Positions 24,313-32,402 of a stretch of DNA of 64,000 bases are shown in pieces. The notes below the pieces were generated by a model that worked only from the letters and a program-made list of their open reading frames with translations, was not told the DNA's origin and ran no database searches. Every line of letters starts with the position of its first letter. The stretch's first letter is position 1. The stretch spans positions 185,459 to 249,458 of the forward strand of contig NZ_JAGGCS010000007.1 in assembly GCF_022884085.1 (NCBI RefSeq), given 5' to 3'. The position numbers and the translations under genes were made by a program. The stretch comes from Paenirhizobium cremeum (GTDB taxonomy: Bacteria > Pseudomonadota > Alphaproteobacteria > Rhizobiales > Rhizobiaceae).

Positions 24313-26424
24313 TGCCTCCGCTTCGATTTTCCGGTCGGGCGAACGGAAGAGGGCCAGACTTCGCGGCCAAAGCTCGAAGCCCGTTCCGGCGCGGGCAAGA
24401 ACGGGCTCTTCGGGAAAAAGCGCGTCCGTGGAGAATGCCAGCTGCCAGCTCTCGCCCCGGACCGGCGGAATGACGAAATCCACCGGGGCATCGCTCGGAT
24501 TGAAGAGGATGAGGACATCCGGCCAGGCCCCCTCGGCGGCATCGAGATCATCTCGATGGAGATGAACGCCGAGCGTCATGCCGAAGCTTTCCTGCCAATG
24601 CTCCGGCAGTTGCTCCCCTCCTCCCGCATTGACCCAGGTGATGGCTGTGCCGTCGCGCCAGTCGTCGCGACGAAGCAGGGGCTGTGCCCGGCGCATGGCG
24701 ATCAGTCGACTCACGGCATCGGTCAATCGCTTGCCCGAGGCGGGCATGTCCTCCCAATGCAGCCAGCTCAGCTCATTGTCCTGGCAGTAGGCGTTGTTGT
24801 TCCCCATCTGGCTGCGGCCGAACTCGTCGCCGGCCGGAAACATCGGCGTGCCGTGAGACAATAGCAGCGTGGCCATGAAGTTCAGCCTCTGGCGTTCGCG
24901 CACGGCGTTTATCGACTCGTCGTCCGTCGGGCCTTCGGCACCGTAATTATAGCTGCGATTGTCATTGTGACCGTCGTTGTTGTTTTCGCCGTTCGCCTCG
25001 TTGTGCTTGCCGTCATAGGAAACGAGGTCGTGCAGCGTGAAGCCATCATGCGCGGTGATGAAATTGACGCTCGCCCAGATACGTCGGCCCCGCTGGTTGT
25101 AGAGATCGCCGGAGCCGAGCACGCGGGTGGCGAAGTCGGGGGCTGTATGGGGAGTGTTTTTCCAGTAGTCCCGAAGCGTATCGCGATACTTGTCGTTCCA
25201 CTCCGCCCAGCCAGGCGGGAAGCCCCCGACCTGGTAACCGCCCGGACCGATATCCCATGGCTCGCCCACGAGCTTCACCCGGGACAGCACGGGATCCTGG
25301 GTCACGGCATCGAAAAATCCGCCGCGCTGGTCGAAGCCCTCGGGCTCCCGGCCCAGGATGGTTCCGAGATCGAAGCGAAAGCCATCGACATGCAGGCATT
25401 CGACCCAGTATCGCAGCGAGTCCATCACCATCTGCAGCACACGGGGATGGGAGGTGTTCAGCGTATTCCCGGTGCCGGTATCGTTGATGTAATAGCGGTG
25501 CTCGCTGGGCAGGGTGCGATAATAGGAGAAATTGTCGATTCCCCTAAACGACAGTGTCGGCCCAAGCTCATTGCCTTCCGCTGTGTGGTTGTAGACCACG
25601 TCCAGAATGACTTCGATATTGGCATCGTGGAATGCCCGTACCATGTCCCGGAAACCCGCAAGGCCACGCGGACCGTAATAGCGCGGAGCCAGCGAGAAGA
25701 AGCCGAGCGTGTTGTAGCCCCAATAGTTCCGCAGCCCCTTGTCCAGGAGATAGGATTCGTCGGGAAAGGCATGGACCGGAAGCAGTTCGACCGAGGTAAC
25801 GCCGAGGCTTTTGACATAATCGACCACGGCGTCATGGGCCAGTCCTTCGAAGGTGCCGCGCAGTTCGGGCGGCACGGCCGGATGAAGCTGGGTGAAGCCC
25901 TTCACATGCGTCTCGTAGAAGATCGTCTGTGACCAGGGGATGTTCGGCTTCCTGTCTCCCGCCCATGTCCAGCCGGAGGGATCGAGCACCCGGCATTTCG
26001 GCATTCCCGCTGCATTGTCGCGTTTGTCGAAGCTGAGGTCCTTGTCCGGGCTTTCGGTATCGTAACCGAAATGCGCGGCCGACCAGGCAATATCCCCGAC
26101 AAGCTCCCGCGCATAGGGATCGAGCAGGAGCTTGTTGGGATTGAACCGATGGCCGCCGGCCGGGTCATAAGATCCGTGCACCCGGAAGCCATAAAGGGCA
26201 TCCGGTTTCAGTCCCGGCACATAGCCATGCCAGATTTCGTGGGTGTATTCGGGCAGGTCCAGCCGCTGGACCTCGTGCTGACCTGTTTCGTCGAACAGGC
26301 AGAGTTCCACGCGCTCGGCATGGGCGGAAAAAAGGGCGAAATTCACGCCCTCTCCATCGAAATTCGCGCCAAGCGTTTCCCAGTTTCCGGCGACGATGCG
26401 TCTGGAAGTCGTTTCGTTGTTCAT
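24295..26424 (-). CDS. glgX: Glycogen debranching enzyme GlgX
   Basis: A 709-residue GH13 debranching enzyme that removes short branches from phosphorylase-limited glycogen. An N-terminal CBM48-like domain (FSAHAERVELCLFD) precedes the catalytic barrel. Active-site regions are DGFRFDLGTILG (nucleophile Asp), KLVGEPWDIG (acid/base Glu) and NFITAHDGFTL (Asp). Its size matches GlgX/TreX. ATG 26424 (MNNETT) has AGGAG 10 nt upstream; ATG 26433 is too close to it. A weak GGAAC-N16-TCTT lies at 26460-26484. With glgA and treZ nearby it suggests glycogen turnover feeding trehalose synthesis. Confidence 0.93.
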   Translation of the reverse strand: MNNETTSRRIVAGNWETLGANFDGEGVNFALFSAHAERVELCLFDETGQHEVQRLDLPEYTHEIWHGYVPGLKPDALYGFRVHGSYDPAGGHRFNPNKLLLDPYARELVGDIAWSAAHFGYDTESPDKDLSFDKRDNAAGMPKCRVLDPSGWTWAGDRKPNIPWSQTIFYETHVKGFTQLHPAVPPELRGTFEGLAHDAVVDYVKSLGVTSVELLPVHAFPDESYLLDKGLRNYWGYNTLGFFSLAPRYYGPRGLAGFRDMVRAFHDANIEVILDVVYNHTAEGNELGPTLSFRGIDNFSYYRTLPSEHRYYINDTGTGNTLNTSHPRVLQMVMDSLRYWVECLHVDGFRFDLGTILGREPEGFDQRGGFFDAVTQDPVLSRVKLVGEPWDIGPGGYQVGGFPPGWAEWNDKYRDTLRDYWKNTPHTAPDFATRVLGSGDLYNQRGRRIWASVNFITAHDGFTLHDLVSYDGKHNEANGENNNDGHNDNRSYNYGAEGPTDDESINAVRERQRLNFMATLLLSHGTPMFPAGDEFGRSQMGNNNAYCQDNELSWLHWEDMPASGKRLTDAVSRLIAMRRAQPLLRRDDWRDGTAITWVNAGGGEQLPEHWQESFGMTLGVHLHRDDLDAAEGAWPDVLILFNPSDAPVDFVIPPVRGESWQLAFSTDALFPEEPVLARAGTGFELWPRSLALFRSPDRKIEAEAGTRTG

Positions 26425-26523
26425 GCGGCACATGCTCCTTCGGGGACAACCGCAACAAGAAGACCTCACCGAGGGATTGGTTCCCCGTCCATCGATGGCG
26501 CCGGCGCTTGCGGCGACCGAAAG

Positions 26524-26549
26524 GGAACCCGAAACTTTGCCGATGTGTT
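26524..26549 (+). promoter_or_regulatory. EcfG-like promoter (GGAAC-N17-TGTT, one mismatch)
   Basis: GGAAC at 26524-26528, 17 bases, then TGTT at 26546-26549, 41 bp before the ATG of the small gene at 26590. One base differs from the CGTT consensus. Confidence 0.55.
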
Positions 26550-26589
26550 GGACAGCAAAGGTCGAAATCACCGAGAACAAGAGGTGTCC

Positions 26590-26877
26590 ATGAGCAGCAC
26601 CGCCGCCACCACTGGCCATGACGAGATCCGCAAATGGGCGGGGAACCGGCTCGCTTTTCTTCGCCAGGACAAGACGGAAAACGGCAAGACCGGTCGCTTC
26701 AAGAAATTCATCGAACGCCAGAGGCCGCCCCCATTGCCGATCGTCTGGGCTGGGTGCGGCCTTTCCCGGTCGCGCATAGAGAAATGGGGCCTCGGCAGAC
26801 CGGATGTCTCGCTCGTCGAGACGCGGCCACTCTCTCCCGCCGGATTCATCAGGCTGGTGAGACCCAGGCTCGATTGA
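26590..26877 (+). CDS. Probably truncated small stress protein with internal deletion
   Basis: 95 codons. The N-terminus TGHDEIRKWA and the later NRLAFLRQDKTENGKTGRFKKF resemble the beginning and end of a family of about 75-residue rhizobial proteins (HDEIRxWxExRGG ... LAFLYQDKTxDGKxSRFxKxV). The middle part of the family seems to be missing, and after FIERQ the frame reads through into a tail rich in Pro and Arg. I read it as a decayed copy still behind an EcfG-like promoter. GAGGTGT precedes the ATG only weakly. Confidence 0.5.
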   Translation: MSSTAATTGHDEIRKWAGNRLAFLRQDKTENGKTGRFKKFIERQRPPPLPIVWAGCGLSRSRIEKWGLGRPDVSLVETRPLSPAGFIRLVRPRLD

Positions 26878-26907
26878 GGCTCCCGCACGCAAGCGCCGTT
26901 CAGCGGG

Positions 26908-27258
26908 TCAACCCGCGATGGGCCCGTGAGCCGGACGATGTCCGGCAGCAATCACCCCGCGACGTATGTCACCGGCCAGAACACCGCGAGGGCCTTCCGG
27001 GGAAAACCGGCCGCTATCATCGCGAATGACTGTGAAGAGCTTCTCATTGCGAAATGCCGAAGCCATATCGGTCTGCACACCCTCGGCCGGCTTTGCGTTC
27101 ACATCCGGAAAGTCAAGCTCGGCCTCCTGCGCAACGATCCTGGCGTCGCCGCTGGAGTGGGCGCGGACCACGATTTCCTCCTGATAGGGATTGTTCTGCC
27201 AACGAGGATCGCCGACGGGCGCGGAAGGAACCAGACGGTAGATATTCAATTCGGACAT
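26908..27258 (-). CDS. Hypothetical protein (116 aa)
   Basis: A soluble protein starting MSELNIYRLVPSAP, with a central charged region (FRNEKLFTVIRDDSGRF) and a Gly/Ala/His-rich tail (GVIAAGHRPAHGPIAG). No family recognised. GGGAG precedes the ATG. It begins 6 bp after the stop of the 71-residue gene, so the two form an operon driven by the EcfG-type promoter at 27508-27533. Confidence 0.65.
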   Translation of the reverse strand: MSELNIYRLVPSAPVGDPRWQNNPYQEEIVVRAHSSGDARIVAQEAELDFPDVNAKPAEGVQTDMASAFRNEKLFTVIRDDSGRFSPEGPRGVLAGDIRRGVIAAGHRPAHGPIAG

Positions 27259-27264
27259 GGCGCG

Positions 27265-27480
27265 TCACTCCCCGTGCTCTGCAGGATCGTGGTTGATGTC
27301 CCAGTCCTTCGGCGGGCGTTTGGTGCCCGGCGGCCATTTATGGACGGTTGCATCCTCGGAGCCGGTAATAACTGTAGGCTTGGCGCTCGCGACGCCATCG
27401 TTTTTGCCTCCGGCCTGAGCCGGTGCGAACTGGCCTTCAATCTCCTTCCGCTTCTGCTTCGCATGCGTGTTGCTGGTCAT
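27265..27480 (-). CDS. Small hydrophilic protein (71 aa), EcfG-type promoter
   Basis: Starts MTSNTHAKQKRKEIEGQFAP and is rich in Lys, Gly and Pro with WPPGTKRPPKDWDINHDP near the end. It has no predicted membrane segment and looks partly disordered, like small rhizobial stress proteins. AAGGAG lies 8 nt before the ATG. A perfect EcfG-type promoter ends 28 bp upstream. Confidence 0.7.
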   Translation of the reverse strand: MTSNTHAKQKRKEIEGQFAPAQAGGKNDGVASAKPTVITGSEDATVHKWPPGTKRPPKDWDINHDPAEHGE

Positions 27481-27507
27481 GGAGCGTCTCCTTTCCTCGA
27501 TGAAAGA

Positions 27508-27533
27508 AACGGAAAGAAGGACGCGAAGGTTCC
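27508..27533 (-). promoter_or_regulatory. EcfG-type promoter (GGAAC-N17-CGTT)
   Basis: Minus-strand GGAAC (27533-27529), 17 bases, CGTT (27511-27508), a perfect match, directed at the two-gene unit 27480 to 26908. Confidence 0.75.
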
Positions 27534-27674
27534 CCTCTGGGCTGGATGGCCGAAAAGAGCGGGATTGCCCGAACCATTCCGCGCCAGCCGTGGCGCGAGA
27601 CGGTTCCGCGGCGATCGCATGCGCGGGCCTGAAGGTGAACCTCGGAATCGCGGCGCGCGTGACGTGAATGGTAA

Positions 27675-27699
27675 GGAACAATCAGCGCACTCCTCCGTT
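27675..27699 (+). promoter_or_regulatory. EcfG-type promoter (GGAAC-N16-CGTT)
   Basis: GGAAC at 27675-27679 and CGTT at 27696-27699, a perfect match with 16-base spacing, 32 bp before the ATG of the DUF982 gene. Confidence 0.75.
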
Positions 27700-27731
27700 A
27701 TGTGCCGACAGGGAGGCGCGAGGATCAGGAA

Positions 27732-28031
27732 ATGCAGACCAGAAACGCCACGTGGTCATCATGGGTCACAGTCAGATTTCAGCAAAACGACGTTAGAACG
27801 CTCGCCTCGCCGCAGGAGGCACTGGAGCTGTTGGAAAAGGCATGGCCTCTGCCTGGCGGGCCTCAACACCGCAGCGCCGTCAATGCGTGCAGGGGGGCTC
27901 TCGGCAAGATGACCCCACTCGCCATAGCGCGGGAGAGCTTTCTTTCAGCCTGTGGGGAGGCCGGAATGGCATGCGCCGTCAGAGCGGCAAGTCCTCCCGT
28001 CTACAGAACGCATCATGATCTCTTGCTTTGA
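27732..28031 (+). CDS. DUF982 domain protein
   Basis: A 99-residue protein showing the DUF982 pattern: an N-terminal strand (WVTVRFQQNDVRTLASPQEALELL), then the central Trp-Pro (KAWPLPGG) and helices ending in AIARESFLSACGEAGM. The family is almost confined to Rhizobiales and its function is unknown. AGGAT lies 6 nt before ATG 27732; the frame could start at 27702, but the promoter suggests the shorter form. Perfect EcfG-type promoter upstream. Confidence 0.78.
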   Translation: MQTRNATWSSWVTVRFQQNDVRTLASPQEALELLEKAWPLPGGPQHRSAVNACRGALGKMTPLAIARESFLSACGEAGMACAVRAASPPVYRTHHDLLL

Positions 28032-28072
28032 ACGGCAAGGTAAAAAGCAGGAAAGCGCAAAGTCCTCAGCCT

Positions 28073-28276
28073 TCAGTTCCTAAGCATGGCGAGGAGCATT
28101 TCCTCGTCGCGAATGCCATGCTGGTATAGGTCCATGAGCTGGACCGCGGCTTCCTTCGCGGCATCGCTGTCCGCAGGCAGATTGAAGCGGGCGCAGGCGC
28201 GGTCGAAAATTCCCTGGACCCGAGCGAGTTCGTCCGGGCTTAGACTCCCGCTTTTCCGAAAGAATGTGTCCGACAT
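28073..28276 (-). CDS. Small helical protein of unknown function (67 aa)
   Basis: Sequence begins MSDTFFRKSGSLSPDELARV and contains FDRACARFNLPADSDAAKEAAVQLMDLYQ, a mostly alpha-helical pattern seen in small rhizobial hypothetical proteins. The ribosome-binding site is weak (CAGG). It converges on the DUF982 gene with a 41-bp gap. No promoter was identified. Confidence 0.6.
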   Translation of the reverse strand: MSDTFFRKSGSLSPDELARVQGIFDRACARFNLPADSDAAKEAAVQLMDLYQHGIRDEEMLLAMLRN

Positions 28277-28930
28277 CTGCCTGAACCCGATGACGTAGTT
28301 TGCGCATACTGCGCCAGGGTTTCCTTCCCGTCAAATTCCCTCATCCGTCGGCAGCAACACTTCTGGTCAAGCGTCGTCAAGCCGAATGCCGAAACCTCAC
28401 CGGGCAGCGGCAGACAAGCCCGACAAGCGCGGGGATACGGCGATGGATTCCGAATTGCAGCACCCAATCGATGTCGGCCGAGCGGCCCATGCGGGTCAAG
28501 CTGGCCGACCTCTGCGACAATCTCATGCAGGTGGCACGCGCCGGCGGAGAGCCGGAAATCGCCGGCGATATCTCTCCTGCCGGTCCATCGTCCCGGCTCT
28601 CCATCCGCTCCCGACCGCCAGTTCCCGCGGGGCGCCCACGGCTGCCTCAAAATTCGGAACAAAGCGATTTCGGCTTCGTTGTGTTGTCAGGTTTTCCGGG
28701 GAGGATGTCTTGGTCGCCAAAGCCGTCAGACCGTCGATTTCAGCACTGAACCCTTTCGATGGTCATCCGCCAACGTCCAGGCATCTCCTTCGCCGCAAAT
28801 CGATTTCGAAGCAATTCATGACCTCGCATTGACAAAACGGCGCGCATAAAGCGCGGCACTGGCAACATGGCCGCGCGAGTAACGCGTGCGCCTTTCGCTT
28901 TTCGACAGGGATGACAGAGAGAACGGCAGG
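28277..28930. other. 650-bp stretch with decayed frames and a long glgA leader
   Basis: No convincing gene. One frame from about 28471 gives MSAERPMRVKLADLCDNLMQ, which may be a relic, but it lacks a ribosome-binding site and soon becomes low-quality sequence. A perfect EcfG-type promoter at 28656-28680 points to glgA, which would give a leader of about 245 nt, or to an unannotated small RNA. Confidence 0.45.
28656..28680 (+). promoter_or_regulatory. EcfG-type promoter (GGAAC-N16-CGTT) upstream of glgA
   Basis: GGAAC at 28656-28660 and CGTT at 28677-28680 with 16 bases between, a perfect match. The nearest credible start codon downstream is glgA at 28931. Confidence 0.65.
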
Positions 28931-30526
28931 ATGGCGTCGCTTGAAAACCTCATGACAATGGAAATGCCGAGCCGCGCCGGAAAACGGGCCGTGGCAACCG
29001 ACGCCACGCCGCGGACCGCGAGAAGCGGTAAAGTAAACACTCCGGATCGCATTCGCGTGCTGTCTTCCGCATCAGAGGTCTTTCCCCTCGTCAAGACGGG
29101 CGGCATGGCGGATGTGGTGGGGGCCCTGCCCAGGGCGCTGTCGCCACACGGGGTCGAAACACGAACGCTTATCCCCGGTTATCCCGGCGTACTTGCCGCT
29201 TGCCGGGATCTCGTCGCCGTTCTCGATCTTCCCCTGCTTGGAGAAGACGCCCGGGTGCTGCAAGGTCGCCACGAAGGCCTTGACCTTCTGATCCTCGATT
29301 GTCCGGCACTCTACCGGCGCGGCGGTGGGCCCTATCTCGACGAGAGCGGCACGGACCATCACGACAACTGGAAGCGCTTTGCCGCCCTCTCGCTGGCAAC
29401 GGCCCGGATCGCCGCCGACGGCATCGAAGGCTGGCGTCCGGACATCACGCATCTCCACGACTGGCAGACGGCGCTTGCCATCTGTTACATGCGCAGCATG
29501 GGATTGGCCGTTCCAGCCGTTCTCACCATTCACAATCTCGCCTTTCAGGGACAATTCTCCACCGAGGTGTTCCATGCTCTCGGCCTGCCGGCCTCCCTTC
29601 TGGATGTAAACTGCCTCGAATACTACGGCGACATCAGCTTCCTGAAGGGCGGGATAGCCCTCAGCGATGCCGTGACGACCGTCTCGCCGACCTATGCCCG
29701 CGAAATCATGACCGAGGGGCTCGGCATGGGGATGGAGGGTATCCTTTTCACGCGCAAGGAAGCCTTGCGCGGCATCCTCAACGGCATCGACCAGACAATT
29801 TGGGACCCCGCGCAGGACCCCTATATTCCGGCAGGCTACGACACGCGCACGCTTGCAAGGCGCCGGGAAAACCGGCGCACGGTCGAACGACAATTCGGGC
29901 TGATCGAAAACGACCGCCCGATCGTCTCCGTAGTCAGCCGTCTGACCTGGCAGAAGGGCATAGACCTCTTGGCGCCCGTCGTTCCCGGCATCGTCGACCG
30001 CGGCGCGAAACTCGTCATCTTCGGGGAGGGCGATCCCGCCATCGCCTACCCGCTCCTGGAACAGGCACGGCAATATCCCGGCCAGGTGGTCATGCATATC
30101 GGATACAGCGAGCCCGGGGCCCACCTGCTGCATGCCGGCAGCGACATCATCCTCCAGCCCTCCCGTTTCGAACCCTGCGGACTGACCCAGCTCTATGCGT
30201 TGCGATATGGGGCGATCCCCGTGGTCGCGCGAACGGGCGGGCTGGCAGAAACGATCATCGATGCGAACGAAGCGGCGATGGAGGCCCGGGTCGCCACCGG
30301 TTTTCAGTTCCAGCCGGGATCGATCGAAGACCTCTATCATGCGCTCGACAGGGCGCTGGCCGCCTTCGACCGCCCCGTATTCTGGCGGCGGCTGCAGTCG
30401 CAGGCGATGAAGGCGGATTTCGGCTGGGGCCGCAGTGCAGGACGATATGCAGAGCTCTACCGGGAGCTCGTCACCGCAAATACGAACCGTATTTCCACTG
30501 GCGCGCTCGACCGGGGTTCCCTCTGA
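28931..30526 (+). CDS. glgA: Glycogen synthase (GT5)
   Basis: A 531-residue ADP-glucose-dependent glycogen synthase. After about 48 variable residues the canonical start of the fold appears (IRVLSSASEVFPLVKTGGMADVVGALP), with KTGG the ADP-glucose-binding loop. The C-terminal Rossmann domain has SVVSRLTWQKGIDLL and PSRFEPCGLTQLYALRYG with the catalytic Glu. The N-terminal extension before IRVLSS is longer than in most homologues. It is not next to glgBC in this window, so it may be a second, stress-related copy. Confidence 0.92.
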   Translation: MASLENLMTMEMPSRAGKRAVATDATPRTARSGKVNTPDRIRVLSSASEVFPLVKTGGMADVVGALPRALSPHGVETRTLIPGYPGVLAACRDLVAVLDLPLLGEDARVLQGRHEGLDLLILDCPALYRRGGGPYLDESGTDHHDNWKRFAALSLATARIAADGIEGWRPDITHLHDWQTALAICYMRSMGLAVPAVLTIHNLAFQGQFSTEVFHALGLPASLLDVNCLEYYGDISFLKGGIALSDAVTTVSPTYAREIMTEGLGMGMEGILFTRKEALRGILNGIDQTIWDPAQDPYIPAGYDTRTLARRRENRRTVERQFGLIENDRPIVSVVSRLTWQKGIDLLAPVVPGIVDRGAKLVIFGEGDPAIAYPLLEQARQYPGQVVMHIGYSEPGAHLLHAGSDIILQPSRFEPCGLTQLYALRYGAIPVVARTGGLAETIIDANEAAMEARVATGFQFQPGSIEDLYHALDRALAAFDRPVFWRRLQSQAMKADFGWGRSAGRYAELYRELVTANTNRISTGALDRGSL

Positions 30527-30543
30527 AAAACCAAAAGCTTGCC

Positions 30544-30569
30544 GGAACTTCCGGGGCCGGTTTGTGGTT
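30544..30569 (+). promoter_or_regulatory. EcfG-like promoter (GGAAC-N17-GGTT, one mismatch)
   Basis: GGAAC at 30544-30548 and GGTT at 30566-30569, 31 bp before the SDR start. It allows the SDR gene to be expressed apart from glgA. Confidence 0.5.
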
Positions 30570-30599
30570 TGAACATCTATGAAACGGAAGGAGCATCCG

Positions 30600-31457
30600 A
30601 TGACCAATTATCCCACGCCTCCCTTTTCACCGCAGCAGCAACCGATGCCAGGGACAACGGCCGCCATGGACCCCATGCCGGATCACGGCGAGAAAAGCTA
30701 TCGGGGGGCCGGCAGGCTGCGCGGCCTGCGCGCGGTCATAACCGGCGGCGACAGCGGCATCGGCCGGGCCGTCGCAATCGCCTATGCCCGCGAAGGCGCC
30801 GATCTTCTGATCTCCTATCTGAACGAGCATGAGGATGCGGAAGAAACGGCGAAATGGGTGCGGGATGCCGGCCGAAAATGCGTCACGGTCCCCGGCGACA
30901 TCCAGTCTTCGGCCCATTGCCGGGACATCGTCGAACGCGCGGTTCGGGAACTCGGCGGGCTCGACATTCTCGTCAACAATGCCGCGCATCAGGCTTCGTT
31001 TTCCGATATCGGCGAGATTTCGGACGAGGAGTGGGAACTGACCTTCCGGGTCAATCTCCATGCGATGTTCTACCTCGCCAAGGCGGCGGTTCCCCATATG
31101 AAGGCTGGAGGCGCCATCATCAATACGGCCTCGATCAAATCCGACGCCCCCAATCCGTCGCTGCTCGCTTATGCAACGAGCAAAGGCGCGATCCAGAACT
31201 TCACCGCCGGCCTCGCGCAGATGCTTGCGAACCGGGAAATCCGGGTCAATGCCGTGGCGCCCGGTCCGATCTGGACACCGCTCATACCATCGACCCTGCC
31301 GGAAAAGGCGGTTCGCGACTTCGGGCTTCAGGTTCCGATGAAGCGGCCCGGCCAGCCGGCGGAGCTTCAAACCGCCTATGTCATGCTCGCCGATCCGTTC
31401 TCGAGCTTTCTGTCCGGCGCCACGATCGCCGTGACCGGCGGCAAGCCGATCCTTTAG
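30600..31457 (+). CDS. Stress-type SDR oxidoreductase (YghA/GsiB-neighbour type)
   Basis: A 285-residue SDR with the extended N-terminus typical for the YghA/YdaD general-stress group (Pro/Gln-rich start, then PDHGEKSYRGAGRL before the Rossmann fold). Motifs: ITGGDSGIGRAVA, NNAAHQ, NTASIKSD and YATSK. AAGGAG lies 7 nt before the ATG. Substrate unknown; family members act on sugars or aldehydes. A one-mismatch EcfG promoter lies directly upstream, and the gene follows glgA by 73 bp. Confidence 0.87.
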   Translation: MTNYPTPPFSPQQQPMPGTTAAMDPMPDHGEKSYRGAGRLRGLRAVITGGDSGIGRAVAIAYAREGADLLISYLNEHEDAEETAKWVRDAGRKCVTVPGDIQSSAHCRDIVERAVRELGGLDILVNNAAHQASFSDIGEISDEEWELTFRVNLHAMFYLAKAAVPHMKAGGAIINTASIKSDAPNPSLLAYATSKGAIQNFTAGLAQMLANREIRVNAVAPGPIWTPLIPSTLPEKAVRDFGLQVPMKRPGQPAELQTAYVMLADPFSSFLSGATIAVTGGKPIL

Positions 31458-31550
31458 AAAAGCCCTGCCATGGCGTCGCGGCGATGCGCCGCTCGCCGGC
31501 ACGACAAGCCGGGAACGCGAGCGGAAGACCGAACCGGCGTTCCGGATAAA

Positions 31551-31584
31551 GCGCCTTCAGCCGGAGTGTACAGGCTGAAGACGC
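31551..31584. terminator. Hairpin between convergent SDR and DUF2934 genes
   Basis: GCGCCTTCAGCC (31551-31562) pairs with GGCTGAAGACGC (31573-31584) with one mismatch and a 10-nt loop. Position between convergent genes suggests a bidirectional terminator. Confidence 0.5.
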
Positions 31585-31642
31585 TCTTCCTGCCCATCGC
31601 GGCCCAGGCCGCCGCATGGAAAATCGTCTCGGGGCGACGTCT

Positions 31643-31870
31643 TCAGGCTGTTTTGGACGGACGGACCGCCCTGGACTTCACTTTCGGGGCGGCTACGTTT
31701 GCGCCTGCGTCATCCGCCTGTTCGCCGGCCTCAGAGATGGCCGACGCCTGCTCAAGCTCCTCGCTGGCGTCGTGCCAGTGCCGTTCGTGATGGCCGTCGA
31801 TCCGCCCCTCCGCCTCCCACAACTCGTAGGCACGCTGGCGAATCCGTTCTTCCCTGCTCCGCTCGTCCAT
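31643..31870 (-). CDS. DUF2934 protein
   Basis: A 75-residue protein with the DUF2934 signature (REERIRQRAYELWEAEGRIDGHHERHWHDASEEL). The family is small, helical, common in Rhizobiales and of unknown function. GGGAGAAA lies upstream of ATG 31870; a TTG at 31891 is possible but less likely. An EcfG-like promoter with one mismatch lies at 31903-31927. Confidence 0.82.
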   Translation of the reverse strand: MDERSREERIRQRAYELWEAEGRIDGHHERHWHDASEELEQASAISEAGEQADDAGANVAAPKVKSRAVRPSKTA

Positions 31871-31902
31871 GTGGTTTCTCCCGATATTCAAAACGAGTGT
31901 CT

Positions 31903-31927
31903 AACTCGCGCCCCGGCGGAGAGTTCC
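31903..31927 (-). promoter_or_regulatory. EcfG-like promoter (GGAAC-N16-AGTT, one mismatch)
   Basis: Minus-strand GGAAC (31927-31923), 16 bases, AGTT (31906-31903), 32 bp from the DUF2934 start. It is 51 bp from the divergent perfect promoter of the copper-storage-like gene. Confidence 0.5.
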
Positions 31928-31977
31928 AGAATTCCTGCCCTTCCCCGGATTATTTGCGCCGCATGGAGAGGCAAAAG

Positions 31978-32002
31978 GGAACGGTTCCGCATCCATGCCG
32001 TT
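31978..32002 (+). promoter_or_regulatory. EcfG-type promoter (GGAAC-N16-CGTT)
   Basis: GGAAC at 31978-31982 and CGTT at 31999-32002, a perfect match, 33 bp before the GTG of the Cys-rich gene. Confidence 0.75.
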
Positions 32003-32035
32003 AGGTCACGCAACCAACCGACGGAGGAAAACCTC

Positions 32036-32368
32036 GTGAAACATATTTCACCCGAGATGAAAACCTGCATCGATCATTGTCTGGCGTGCTACCGCGAGTG
32101 CCTTTCGACAGCGATGGGGCATTGCCTGGAAACCGGCGGCAGGCATACCGAACCGTCCCATTTCCGTTTGATGTCCGCCTGTGCGGAAATATGCCGCACG
32201 GCCGCCCATTTCATGCTGATCGGTTCGCAGCACCACAGGCATGTCTGCCGCGAATGCGCGGAAATCTGTGAGGAATGCGCCCGCGACTGCGAAGCGATCG
32301 GCGATATGCAGAGCTGCGTGGACGCATGCCGCCGCTGCGCCGAGAGCTGCCGGAAAATGGCTGCATAA
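32036..32368 (+). CDS. Cysteine-rich four-helix-bundle copper-binding protein (DUF326, Csp-like)
   Basis: A 110-residue protein with 16 Cys in repeated C-x2-C and C-x3-C patterns (CIDHCLACYREC, CRECAEICEECARDC, CVDACRRCAESC). This is the pattern of copper storage proteins, in which the Cys line the core of a four-helix bundle and bind many Cu(I) ions. There is no signal peptide, which favours a cytosolic Csp3-like form. The GTG start has GGAGG 8 nt upstream. A perfect EcfG promoter suggests stress induction. Confidence 0.85.
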   Translation: MKHISPEMKTCIDHCLACYRECLSTAMGHCLETGGRHTEPSHFRLMSACAEICRTAAHFMLIGSQHHRHVCRECAEICEECARDCEAIGDMQSCVDACRRCAESCRKMAA

Positions 32369-32402
32369 TTATCCCGCAACGAGACAGCGACGAGGCCGGC
32401 CG

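Noticed and set aside
26460..26484. EcfG promoter for glgX (GGAAC-N16-TCTT)
   Set aside because: Two mismatches in the -10 element; too weak to list with the eleven better sites, although it lies in the right place.
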